From Calothrix sp. PCC 7507 (GTDB lineage: Bacteria > Cyanobacteriota > Cyanobacteriia > Cyanobacteriales > Nostocaceae), in assembly GCF_000316575.1 (NCBI RefSeq), contig NC_019682.1:4276001-4340000 (forward strand): a DNA stretch of 64,000 nucleotides. The letters run 5' to 3'. The notes below the pieces were generated by a model. The model ran no database searches. It saw only the letters and a program-made list of their open reading frames with translations, and was not told the DNA's origin. The translations under genes and the position numbers were made by a program. The stretch's first letter is position 1, and the number at the start of each line of letters is the position of its first letter. Positions 27,577 to 34,919 of the stretch are shown piece after piece.

Positions 27577-28200
27577 ATGAGCAAAGTTCCTATTCTCCAA
27601 CCAAATCAGTCTTACACTTTCAGAAACTACTTTGAAATGGCGTTTGAGCCAGAAGACATACTGGCTGAATTTGGCTACTCTTTAAAACGCTCTTCTCTCA
27701 ATCTGCAAAAATCAGGCGCTGAACTAGACAGACTGGGCAATCTCAAATCTAGAATTGAGGAGAGTTTGCCATATATCAGTTTGACTAGTGAAGCAGCGCG
27801 GAGAGAATTACTAATTGCCCCCATTTTACTGGATGTTGTTCACTACACCCACGCCCAACTGAGAATCGAATATCCTCTAAATGTTACAGAACAGTTAAAA
27901 GGTTCCCTTGATTATTATCTCCACGCAGACCATAAACTCTTAGTTATAGAAGCTAAAAATGCTGATTTGGCAAGGGGTTTTACCCAGCTTGCTGTAGAAC
28001 TAATTGCGATTGATGCCTGGACTGACTCTCAAGAGCCAAATTTACAAGGGGCTGTTTCTACAGGAGATATTTGGCAATTTGGTCTACTGAATCGAGAAGA
28101 TAAACAAATAACTCAAGACCTCAATTTATACCGTGTTCCTGCTGACATAGAAGACTTGCTGCGTATCTTGGTGGAGATTCTCGGTGGTTGGCGAAGATAG
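27577..28200 (+). CDS. Cyanobacterial hypothetical with PD-(D/E)XK-like core
   Basis: 207 residues. At about 109-128, GSLDYYLHADHKLLVIEAKN gives the spacing of a PD-(D/E)XK nuclease core (Asp, then E-A-K after a hydrophobic strand), with LLIAPILLDVVHYT before and FTQLAVELIAI after, as in HsdR-N/restriction-like folds. Activity is not proven; many such cyanobacterial proteins are uncharacterised. Third in a run of co-directional genes with two tiny coiled-coil proteins. A HIP1-containing inverted repeat (GCGATCGC at 28199 and 28228) follows the stop. Confidence 0.6.
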   Translation: MSKVPILQPNQSYTFRNYFEMAFEPEDILAEFGYSLKRSSLNLQKSGAELDRLGNLKSRIEESLPYISLTSEAARRELLIAPILLDVVHYTHAQLRIEYPLNVTEQLKGSLDYYLHADHKLLVIEAKNADLARGFTQLAVELIAIDAWTDSQEPNLQGAVSTGDIWQFGLLNREDKQITQDLNLYRVPADIEDLLRILVEILGGWRR

Positions 28201-28267
28201 CGATCGCATTCTGATTTTATTAGAGTGCGATCGCCTGTTGTGAAAAGTTATCTTAGTATTATTCAGC

Positions 28268-29941
28268 TTATTTAATTGCAGCTAAATCACGGTTTAGCTT
28301 TCTTTTGATAGTCGCTATTACCTGAGCTTCTTCTGGTGTAACTACCCCATCCAAATTAGCAATTTTGTGACATTGCGCTAGTAGAGGTACAGCAAAATCA
28401 CTATTAACTTGCTCAAGTAACTTTTCTAAGGATGTCGGTGATGTGATTTGAGATGCGATCGCCTCAATTGATGAAGGACTAAGATTGGCAGCTTGCAAAT
28501 CTGGCAAAATTTCTGCCCATGATTTATCTGGGTTACCAGCTAAAACAACATGAACCAAAATCTGATCCATAATCTTTTCTTGGGAAATCGCAGCTTCGAG
28601 ATATTTTTCACTTTCTAACTGAGCATCTACTAATGTTGCCTGTAAAGTTAATGGATTTTGTTTTGCTTCATAAAACTGACAAGCTGCATAACCTAATGCA
28701 TAAATCATCACTGCATTGGAACTAGCACCAATTACCGCTCCCATGATTGGCGCATTTCGCAATAAACCTAAACCTGCTCTAATAGCTGTTTTTCCACCTA
28801 CGCCTAACCCGAAAATTGCAACAATTTCTGCTTTACGCTCTGAATTCTTTAAATCCAATCCATAAGCGGCTGCAATTTGATAAACTAACTCCACAGATAA
28901 CGCAGATGTAGCAGCCCAATCGACTGCAAACATTGCTGCTGCTTGTCCTGGTAAAAGACTACTCGCAAGGCCTGTTCCTCCTGCAAAAACAGCCTTTTCT
29001 AACATGAGATGATGAGCAATTTCACCTGGTTTAGCATTTGGATGCTCTTGCTGTAACTTTTTCACAGCAGTCTCAGCCTTAACTATATCAACTTGTTGAA
29101 TTAAGGGATTCAACCAGTCTTGATTTAAAGATTTAATTGCTAATTGTAAGGCAGGATTCTTCCCAACTATTGTTAGTGCTTGACCGGCGATTTGTGTGGC
29201 TTGGAAAGCTACATCACCAATTACACCCCCAACGCCGACAGCTGCTCCGGCAACACCTTGTCCAGCTTGAACTGCAGCACCACCCACTGCTCCCAATGCA
29301 CCACCAATAGTCCCACCAACGCCGACAGCTGCTCCGGCAACACCTTGTCCAGCTTGAACCGCAGCACCACCCACTGCCCCCAATGCACCACCAATAGTCC
29401 CACCAACGCCGACAGCTGCTCCGGCAACACCTTGTCCAGCTTGAACCGCAGCACCACCCACTGCCCCCAATGCACCACCAATAGCCCCACCAACACCAAC
29501 AGCCGCTCCGCCTACTGCTCCAAAAAATGAACCAAAAAAAGATGGTTGTTGTACAGATAATTGACTATCTACTGTTGTCTCAGTAATAGCAGTTGATGAT
29601 TCAATTTCATTTTCTGTATGAGATATTAAAGCAGGTGAATTTGACGGTAATTCTATTGCTAATTCTTGTTGCCAATCCGGGAAATCCTCGCCTGTCTCTC
29701 GCCCATATATCTTGACTTTTTTGATAGATTCAATATTTAAGCTAATCAACCCATTATGAATTAGCGGAACTAATGACTGTTGTTCTGGAACTTCTTGTGA
29801 TTCCAGCATGATCTGTAAGCAATCTTGTTTTAATGTAGTTTTTGCCGTAATACTGGGTAAGTTTAACCACTCATTTACAAGAGTATTAATCGCAGTTGTA
29901 TCACCCTGTTTGGCAAGTTCTAGAATATTCGGCTGTGTCAT
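28268..29941 (-). CDS. Membrane protein with 29-aa Gly/Ala repeats and TerB-like tail
   Basis: 557 residues, no firm family name. Residues 1-100 form a soluble N-terminal domain. Residues ~140-240 are tandem 29-residue Gly/Ala/Val repeats built on GGALGAVGGAAVQAGQG, able to insert in or coat membranes. About 280-420 is an EcsC/DUF697-like hydrophobic domain (GLASSLLPGQAAAMFAVDWA, GLGVGGKTAIRAG). The C-terminal LAQCHKIANLDGVVTPEEAQ recalls the TerB tellurite-resistance/metal-binding fold. This order suggests a membrane-stress or envelope protein. Convergent with the PD-(D/E)XK-like gene. Confidence 0.65.
   Translation of the reverse strand: MTQPNILELAKQGDTTAINTLVNEWLNLPSITAKTTLKQDCLQIMLESQEVPEQQSLVPLIHNGLISLNIESIKKVKIYGRETGEDFPDWQQELAIELPSNSPALISHTENEIESSTAITETTVDSQLSVQQPSFFGSFFGAVGGAAVGVGGAIGGALGAVGGAAVQAGQGVAGAAVGVGGTIGGALGAVGGAAVQAGQGVAGAAVGVGGTIGGALGAVGGAAVQAGQGVAGAAVGVGGVIGDVAFQATQIAGQALTIVGKNPALQLAIKSLNQDWLNPLIQQVDIVKAETAVKKLQQEHPNAKPGEIAHHLMLEKAVFAGGTGLASSLLPGQAAAMFAVDWAATSALSVELVYQIAAAYGLDLKNSERKAEIVAIFGLGVGGKTAIRAGLGLLRNAPIMGAVIGASSNAVMIYALGYAACQFYEAKQNPLTLQATLVDAQLESEKYLEAAISQEKIMDQILVHVVLAGNPDKSWAEILPDLQAANLSPSSIEAIASQITSPTSLEKLLEQVNSDFAVPLLAQCHKIANLDGVVTPEEAQVIATIKRKLNRDLAAIK
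29231..29510. repeat. 87-bp tandem repeat within coding sequence
   Basis: Units begin at 29231, 29318, 29405 and (diverged) 29492, exactly 87 bp apart and nearly identical, encoding the 29-residue repeats of the minus-strand protein. High identity implies recent expansion or gene conversion. Confidence 0.93.
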
Positions 29942-30176
29942 TGTTTAGTAACGGTGAGAAAGTTATACCTTGTTCTAGTATTCCCACCCATGAAAAATTT
30001 ATAACGCTATGATTCGTCCTCATCAACTTCATCACTCGTCAAAAGTGCTTGTGAACTATGACCGAATTTTAGATTTTAAATTTTGGATTGTGGGCGTAGC
30101 CTCTCCGTCAGGAGAAGATTCAAAATCTAAAATTTAAAAAGGTTTCAAGCGAACGTATTTAAACGCGAGAATAAAT

Positions 30177-30548
30177 CTAAAATCTAAAATTAATTAACAA
30201 GCCCCTGACTTGATTCCTTGGGGTCAATCTAAAATCTAAAATCCAAAATCCAAAATCCAAAATTGTGTGACGCACATAAAGCACATAAACGGTGCGATCG
30301 CGAATTGTAAATAAAATACGATAGGTATTTCTTGACTTACCATAAATAAGTTGACGCACCTCTTCAGAAAAAACTTCATGTTCTAGAGCTAAGATGCAAC
30401 GACGAGGTTTTTCTTGAAGAGATGCTATGGCATTCATTAAACCGCGAAACCATTGATCTGCATAAGCTGGGTTATACTCTCTCAGCCACAGATATGCTGC
30501 CTCAATTTGAGCATCTGCTGTCTGAGTTGTCCTAACTTGAAATGCCAT
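30177..30548 (-). CDS. ParE/RelE-family toxin
   Basis: 123-residue putative type II toxin. MAFQVRTTQTADAQIEAAYL, PYADQWFRGLMNAI-type helices and EEVRQLIYGKSRNTYRILFT, with VYVLYVRH at the end of the fold, match the ParE/RelE (plasmid-stabilisation) family. The last ~25 residues (ILDFGFWILDF...) are translated AAAATCC heptamer repeat, so the native stop was lost and the tail is repeat-derived. It overlaps the antitoxin gene by 17 bp; start at 30548. Confidence 0.8.
   Translation of the reverse strand: MAFQVRTTQTADAQIEAAYLWLREYNPAYADQWFRGLMNAIASLQEKPRRCILALEHEVFSEEVRQLIYGKSRNTYRILFTIRDRTVYVLYVRHTILDFGFWILDFRLTPRNQVRGLLINFRF
30225..30262. repeat. Heptanucleotide repeat (AAAATCC/AAAATCT)n
   Basis: About five units of AAAATC(C/T); it encodes the tail of the ParE-like toxin. 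The reverse-complement family (TTTTGGA) is at 47050-47080. Confidence 0.8.
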
Positions 30549-30822
30549 ATTTTTGCTGCATTTCCTGCTCAAATTCCGCAACAGGTCTTGTCCTACCTGC
30601 TTCTAAATCTTCCAGTCCCTTTCTGACTCCAGCAATCGTTTCCAGTTGTTCCAAAAGCTCTAAAAGTTTCTGGTATGACTCAGCATCCTGAACAACCAGT
30701 TCTGCTTTGCCATTCACAGTTAACACCACGGGTTTTCCACTCTCCTTCATTTGCTGAATAAATTCAGCAGTATTACGCTTGAAACTTGAGAGAGAGTGAA
30801 TATCTCTAATGATGTTGAGCAT
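30532..30822 (-). CDS. Phd/YefM-family antitoxin
   Basis: 96 residues. SLSSFKRNTAEFIQQMKESG KPVVLTVNGKAELVVQD is the Phd/YefM N-terminal DNA-binding fold, followed by ESYQKLLELL and a flexible acidic C-terminus that would bind the toxin. First gene of a two-gene operon with the ParE-like toxin. A long palindrome sits 12 bp upstream of the start and is the natural autorepression site. Confidence 0.85.
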   Translation of the reverse strand: MLNIIRDIHSLSSFKRNTAEFIQQMKESGKPVVLTVNGKAELVVQDAESYQKLLELLEQLETIAGVRKGLEDLEAGRTRPVAEFEQEMQQKYGISS

Positions 30823-30834
30823 GGCTTTGATGAT

Positions 30835-30872
30835 GCATTAAATTTGCACTAAATTTGCACTAAATTTAATGC
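30835..30872. promoter_or_regulatory. Palindromic candidate operator of the TA operon
   Basis: Arms GCATTAAATTT (30835-30845) and AAATTTAATGC (30862-30872) are perfectly inverted, with TTTGCACTAAA repeated between them. It lies 12 bp before the antitoxin start, where Phd/YefM proteins usually bind. Assignment is inference. Confidence 0.5.
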
Positions 30873-31036
30873 TAGCATTTGTCTATCCAATTGAATTAGT
30901 AATATTCGATACACTAATACCCTTAATATCAGCCAATCTACCCCCAGACATCAGCACAATTAATCAGGGGATCGCTTGCTGTATTCTTCACAGTTTGTTA
31001 CAAAAGTATAAAGAACTTCTAGAGACGCAAAACCAC

Positions 31037-31831
31037 ATGTTCGGTGGACTTACTGGTTTACAAGATCCTAAAGGCACGGACTGGGGGGAGCGGATGCTCA
31101 ACACAGTCGCTAGCCAAACGATTCGCCACCTATTTACCCAAAGCGAGTCAGTAGAAGTCTTTGTGCGCTGCTATCCCTCCAGCAAGCTCTTGCAAGGCAG
31201 CATTGACAGTTTTAAAATGAGTGGTCGCGGCTTGGTAATCAAGAGAGATTTTGCAGTAGAGGAGATGTCTTTTGAGACAGATGCGGTGGCTATTGACTTC
31301 GGGTCAGTTTTGAGTGGCAAACTGACTCTCAAACAATCTACTCAGGCGATCGCTCAAGTCATCTTATCAGAAGCAGGCATCAACCACGCTTTCAAAGCTG
31401 AATTGGTGACAAAGCGTTTGCTGAACCTCACCCTACCCAGCTTGACGGCATTATCAGGCGGGAAACCAGTTTCCTTTCCAGAGGTGCAGGTACAACTCTT
31501 GCCAGAAAATCGCCTGCGGATTTTGGCCAAGTCTGATTTAAATAATGGCGAACTGATCCCCCTAAGTATAATTGTCACCATAGCTGTGGAAAGACGGCGA
31601 CGGGTTGCTTTTAAAGATCCGCAAATTGAACTTGACGATGTACCAGCCGATCAAAAAGAAATTTCCCAAACCTTAAGTATGGCACTGGTGGAAATTTTAG
31701 ATAATATGGTCGATTTAGATCGCTTTGACCTTGATGGAGTGAAAATGCGGCTTAATCGTTTAGAAACTGAAGGGCAAAGGTTGATTTTTAGCGGCTATGC
31801 CGAGATTGAGCGTATACCAAGTAGCAATTGA
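31037..31831 (+). CDS. DUF2993 (LmeA-like) protein
   Basis: 264 residues from the ATG at 31037 (MFGGLTGLQDPKGTDWGERM), where cyanobacterial relatives begin; the frame is open further upstream to 30869 but that portion is not family-like. DUF2993/LmeA proteins are lipid-binding; actinobacterial LmeA acts in lipomannan elongation. Conserved: VEVFVRCYPSSKLLQGSIDS, FKMSGRGLVIK and MRLNRLETEGQRLIFSGYAE. No signal peptide. Role in cyanobacteria unknown. Confidence 0.82.
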   Translation: MFGGLTGLQDPKGTDWGERMLNTVASQTIRHLFTQSESVEVFVRCYPSSKLLQGSIDSFKMSGRGLVIKRDFAVEEMSFETDAVAIDFGSVLSGKLTLKQSTQAIAQVILSEAGINHAFKAELVTKRLLNLTLPSLTALSGGKPVSFPEVQVQLLPENRLRILAKSDLNNGELIPLSIIVTIAVERRRRVAFKDPQIELDDVPADQKEISQTLSMALVEILDNMVDLDRFDLDGVKMRLNRLETEGQRLIFSGYAEIERIPSSN

Positions 31832-31913
31832 GATAGCAACTCGTAGCATAATCTTATCTACTCTACCTCCCTGCTATAAGAAAGCACAAAATATTTAGGG
31901 GAGGTGGGAGTCC

Positions 31914-32303
31914 TTAGGAAAGTGTTTCCACACCTGAATAGTTAAGGATTTTCGCGTCAACAGTTAACAAAGGACACTCATAATTTCTGGCTGTAGCCAC
32001 AATAATTTGATCAAAAGGGTCACTATGAAATCCACTTAATTGAGTTGAATCAACCACTATAGGTAGCGTCAAATTTAATAGCTGTACTCCGGGATAAGCT
32101 AAAGCTGCTTTGAGCCATTCATTAACTGAACAAGAAAAAACCAGCCGATTTTTTTCTACTAATTTGGCGACCTCCCAACAAGAAACAATACTTACTCCCA
32201 AACCCTGAGATTGATATTCTTCTATATATTCCCGATGTTTTTTAGTTAATCGCTCGTTATCGTCAACCCACCAAACCCAGATATGTGTATCCAGTATAAT
32301 CAT
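31914..32303 (-). CDS. PIN-domain toxin, VapC family
   Basis: 129 residues. MIILDTHIWVWWVDD carries the first PIN Asp, WEVAKLVEK the conserved Glu, and HSDPFDQIIVATA the third acidic site (DPFD), so the Mg2+-dependent RNase centre looks intact. The start at 32303 shares ATGA with the stop of the upstream antitoxin. Second gene of a VapBC-like operon. Confidence 0.88.
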   Translation of the reverse strand: MIILDTHIWVWWVDDNERLTKKHREYIEEYQSQGLGVSIVSCWEVAKLVEKNRLVFSCSVNEWLKAALAYPGVQLLNLTLPIVVDSTQLSGFHSDPFDQIIVATARNYECPLLTVDAKILNYSGVETLS

Positions 32304-32539
32304 TGCAAAACTTCCCAATCTGACAAAGCGACGGGTTCTGTTGGGTCATCATAACGGACTAGTTGCCCGCGCATTGGATAAAGATTTTTTTCTGATTGGT
32401 TAGATCGTGCTTCTTGAGGCTGTGAAGTTTTAGCTTCGAGAATAATTACCTCCACCACATCCCCTGCATGAAAAGGTAAGCCCTGTAGCATCAAAGTTCC
32501 ATCTTCAGTTAAAACAGCTTCTACTTTGTGAGCGTTCAT
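32300..32539 (-). CDS. Antitoxin partner of VapC-like toxin
   Basis: 79 residues, MNAHKVEAVLTEDGTLMLQG LPFHAGDVVEVIIL: an AbrB/DUF-type short beta fold often found next to PIN toxins in cyanobacteria, with an acidic, flexible C-terminus. The ATG at 32539 is preceded by GGAG seven bases away; a longer upstream frame lacks this. Coupled to the toxin by a one-base ATGA overlap. Confidence 0.75.
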   Translation of the reverse strand: MNAHKVEAVLTEDGTLMLQGLPFHAGDVVEVIILEAKTSQPQEARSNQSEKNLYPMRGQLVRYDDPTEPVALSDWEVLQ

Positions 32540-32552
32540 CTTACTACTCCTA

Positions 32553-32786
32553 TTTTTTAGTAGACTCCATTTGCAAATTAACATACTGCCTAATCAAAGG
32601 CTGAAGAGTAAAAAGTATTTGATTGTGATCGTTTTGATGGTCTTCGATTAGAGAACGTCTTCGTAAAGACTGTATAGCGCTAAATAAATCTATAGGCAAT
32701 AGCTGTGTTTTTTCTAGTAATTGCGACATGGAAACCGCTTCAATATCTACGGCTAAACCAGAACCATTGATAAACAAAGATGCTGC
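32553..32786 (-). pseudogene. Relic of an NB-ARC/NACHT-WD40 protein (winged-helix part)
   Basis: About 75 codons on the minus strand resemble the winged-helix domain after the NTPase in cyanobacterial NB-ARC/WD40 proteins: AVDIEAVSMSQLLEK, then IQSLRRRSLIED and ILFTLQPLIRQYV (compare the family's SLxRRSLIE and FTLQPVVMEYV). Upstream of it a stop occurs at 32787 and downstream the frame ends, so the NTPase and propeller are gone. Either a decayed gene or a fragment left by rearrangement. Confidence 0.55.
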
Positions 32787-32871
32787 TCAAATAATTATCG
32801 GTGTTTCTGTTGTGACGCTTGTATTAGGAGGTGTAGGATTTACACTTTCTTCAAGGAAAGGAGTCAGTTAA
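32728..32871 (+). CDS. Possible 47-aa single-helix membrane peptide
   Basis: ATG to TAA frame ending in a hydrophobic stretch (IIIGVSVVTLVLGGVGFTL) followed by SSRKGVS. Residues 1-25 are polar. It overlaps the NB-ARC relic on the other strand and has no clear Shine-Dalgarno; it may also be the 3' remnant of a longer gene, since the frame is open upstream. Confidence 0.25.
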   Translation: METASISTAKPEPLINKDAAQIIIGVSVVTLVLGGVGFTLSSRKGVS

Positions 32872-32959
32872 ATCAATACCGGAATGTAACAGCAAGTCGG
32901 TAGTACAACAATCCAACTGGATAGCGCAAAATCTCTTCTATTTCTTTGAGCGCAATTTT

Positions 32960-33288
32960 CTATAGGATTAGTATTTGATTTCTGAAATACACGTAGGGTG
33001 GGCAATGCCTAGGGTGTTGACTTTGATGGAATTTCACGGTTTTTGTTCATACAACTTTTGTGTCATTGCGAGCGAAGTGAAGCAATCGCAAAGACTGGGA
33101 TTGCGACCCTTCTCCTACTGAGACGCTGCGCGAACGGGAAGGCGGAGCCTACGTCGTTCCTCCTCGCAATGACTACACAAATTTTGCCTGAATTTTTATC
33201 ATCTAAAAAGGCACAGAGTCAACACTCTAGGCATTGCCCACCCTACAAATACTGAGATTTTTTCAATAATCAAATCGGATTTCTATAT
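32960..33288. mobile_element. MITE-like element, copy 2 (CTATAG-type ends, enlarged core)
   Basis: Outer ends match copy 1 (3109-3250): left CTATAGGATTAGTATTTGAT, right AATAATCAAATCGG followed by ATTTCTATAT. Inside, GTAGGGTGGGCAATGCCTAG and its complement near 33222-33246 extend the palindrome, and the centre is a complete GTCATTGCGAG repeat (33062-33174). This looks like one repeat nested in another. Confidence 0.65.
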
Positions 33289-33323
33289 TGCAATTCTAAA
33301 GCAGCAACCAATGTGACAAATTA

Positions 33324-33357
33324 AAAACCGCCTAGAAATTTATTTCTAGGCGGTTTT
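33324..33357. terminator. Intrinsic terminator of ugd
   Basis: Perfect 15-bp arms AAAACCGCCTAGAAA / TTTCTAGGCGGTTTT around a 4-base loop. On the minus strand it lies 21 bp after the ugd stop, with a TTTT run following: a strong rho-independent terminator, functional in both directions. Confidence 0.92.
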
Positions 33358-33378
33358 GAGCGTTATTCAGGTGACTTT

Positions 33379-34770
33379 CTACCGTCCAACACCTACATAT
33401 TGGAACCCAGCCCTGACTAAAGTTTCCGGGTCGAGGAAGTTACGTCCATCGATAATCACGGGGTGGTTCATCAGTTGTGCCATCTTAGCGTAGTCTAGAT
33501 GGCTAAACTGTTGCCATTCAGTGACGAGTACCAAAGCATCACAGCCATCAGCCAGTCGTTCAGCATCAGTTTCTACTAAGACGCCAGAAAGACCATGACG
33601 CAGACCCGTTTGGGAAACAATGGGGTCATAAGCTTTGACTTTAGCGCCCAGTCGGTTTAGCTGCTCAATCAGGTTGAGTGCTGGGGCGTCGCGTAAATCG
33701 TCGGTGTCAGGTTTGAAGGTCAAACCGAGTAGTCCGACGGTTTTGCCTTTGAGGATTTTCAGAACTTGCTGGAGTTTTTCTAAAGCTATGAGGCGCTGAC
33801 GTTCGTTGACGCTGACAGCAGATTTTAGTAGCTGGGCTTCATAGCCATAATCGTCAGCAGTGTGAATCAAGGCGGCAACATCTTTAGGGAAGCAGGAACC
33901 ACCCCAACCAATACCAGCTTGTAAAAACTTGTTACCGATGCGGGAGTCTAAGCCGATGCCTTTTGCTACCTGGGTGACATCAGCACCGACGCGATCGCAT
34001 ATGTTAGCAACTTCGTTAATAAAACTAATCTTGGTTGCCAAAAAGGCATTAGCTGCGTATTTGATCATCTCTGCCGAGCTAAGGTCTGTCACCAACACTG
34101 GGACAGCAGGTAAAGATTTATCATCAGCATAATGGCGTTCTACAATTGGGCTATATAGTTCTTGCATAACGCCTACTGCTCTGGGACTGTTGCCACCCAA
34201 GACAATACGATCGGGGTTAAAGGTGTCGTAAACAGCTGATCCCTCACGCAAAAACTCTGGATTGCTGACTACATCAAACTGAGCTGCAACCTCTGGCAAT
34301 TTATCATCAGCAGACACCCCACCAGCGGGTACGAGTGTTTTTTGGCGTTCAGCAATCCCGTCGAGAACAATCATCCGTACCCAGTCACCTGAGCCAATGG
34401 GGACTGTAGATTTATTGACGATCACTTTATAACCACCGTTGAGATTTGACCCAATACCACGGGCTACAGCCTCAACATAACGGGTATCACTTTCGCCAGT
34501 TGGTAAAGGCGGCGTTCCCACAGCAATAAATAGAACTTCCCCGTGGGCGACTCCGGCGGCGAGATCGGTGCTAAATTCAATTTTCCCGTTATCAATGGCA
34601 GACTGCATAATTTCCGAGAGTCCCGGCTCGAAAATGGGCGATCGCCCAGACTTCATTAACTTGACTTTTTCTTCGTTATTGTCTATGCAAATCACATCAT
34701 GTCCGATGTGAGCCAAGCAAGCGCCTGTAACCAAACCAACGTAACCAGTACCAATTACGCAAACACGCAT
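33379..34770 (-). CDS. ugd: UDP-glucose 6-dehydrogenase
   Basis: 463-residue NAD-dependent enzyme oxidising UDP-glucose to UDP-glucuronate. N-terminal NAD loop MRVCVIGTGYVGLVTGACLA, catalytic cysteine in GIGWGGSCFPKD, and the C-terminal UDP-binding domain (LGLTFKPDTDDLRDAP). Downstream on the same strand of a UDP-glucuronate decarboxylase gene (149 bp gap), so the pair would feed UDP-xylose and UDP-glucuronate to exopolysaccharide or lipopolysaccharide synthesis. A perfect terminator hairpin follows. Confidence 0.95.
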   Translation of the reverse strand: MRVCVIGTGYVGLVTGACLAHIGHDVICIDNNEEKVKLMKSGRSPIFEPGLSEIMQSAIDNGKIEFSTDLAAGVAHGEVLFIAVGTPPLPTGESDTRYVEAVARGIGSNLNGGYKVIVNKSTVPIGSGDWVRMIVLDGIAERQKTLVPAGGVSADDKLPEVAAQFDVVSNPEFLREGSAVYDTFNPDRIVLGGNSPRAVGVMQELYSPIVERHYADDKSLPAVPVLVTDLSSAEMIKYAANAFLATKISFINEVANICDRVGADVTQVAKGIGLDSRIGNKFLQAGIGWGGSCFPKDVAALIHTADDYGYEAQLLKSAVSVNERQRLIALEKLQQVLKILKGKTVGLLGLTFKPDTDDLRDAPALNLIEQLNRLGAKVKAYDPIVSQTGLRHGLSGVLVETDAERLADGCDALVLVTEWQQFSHLDYAKMAQLMNHPVIIDGRNFLDPETLVRAGFQYVGVGR

Positions 34771-34919
34771 TTTGTTTAACTCCTCGCTTTATTTAGGGTT
34801 TTTTCTTCAATTAAGAAGTTTTCAGCATGAAACCTATACACAGGCGGTCAACTCCACCGTGCTAGTAAAGGCTACGGATAGGGCGAGCCTGCGAAGTACA
34901 AACTAGTACTTAGCATCTC

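Larger units (their letters stand above)
32540..33378. other. Relic-containing region between vapBC and ugd
   Basis: About 840 bp with no intact gene except possibly a 47-codon frame at 32728. It contains a winged-helix relic of an NB-ARC/WD40 protein, a large MITE-like element (32960-33288) and the ugd terminator. Confidence 0.6.

Noticed and set aside
29180-29530. Open frames on both strands with strong Cys/Ser or Trp/Val patterns
   Set aside because: They are alternate readings of the 87-bp tandem repeat; the Gly/Ala frame belongs to the full 557-residue gene.
30869-31036. Upstream ATG for the DUF2993 gene
   Set aside because: The added 56 residues do not resemble the family and the ATG is inside the TA palindrome; the start at 31037 matches relatives.
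33043-33255. 70-codon frame in the ugd downstream region
   Set aside because: Entirely inside the nested MITE-like/GTCATTGCGAG repeat.
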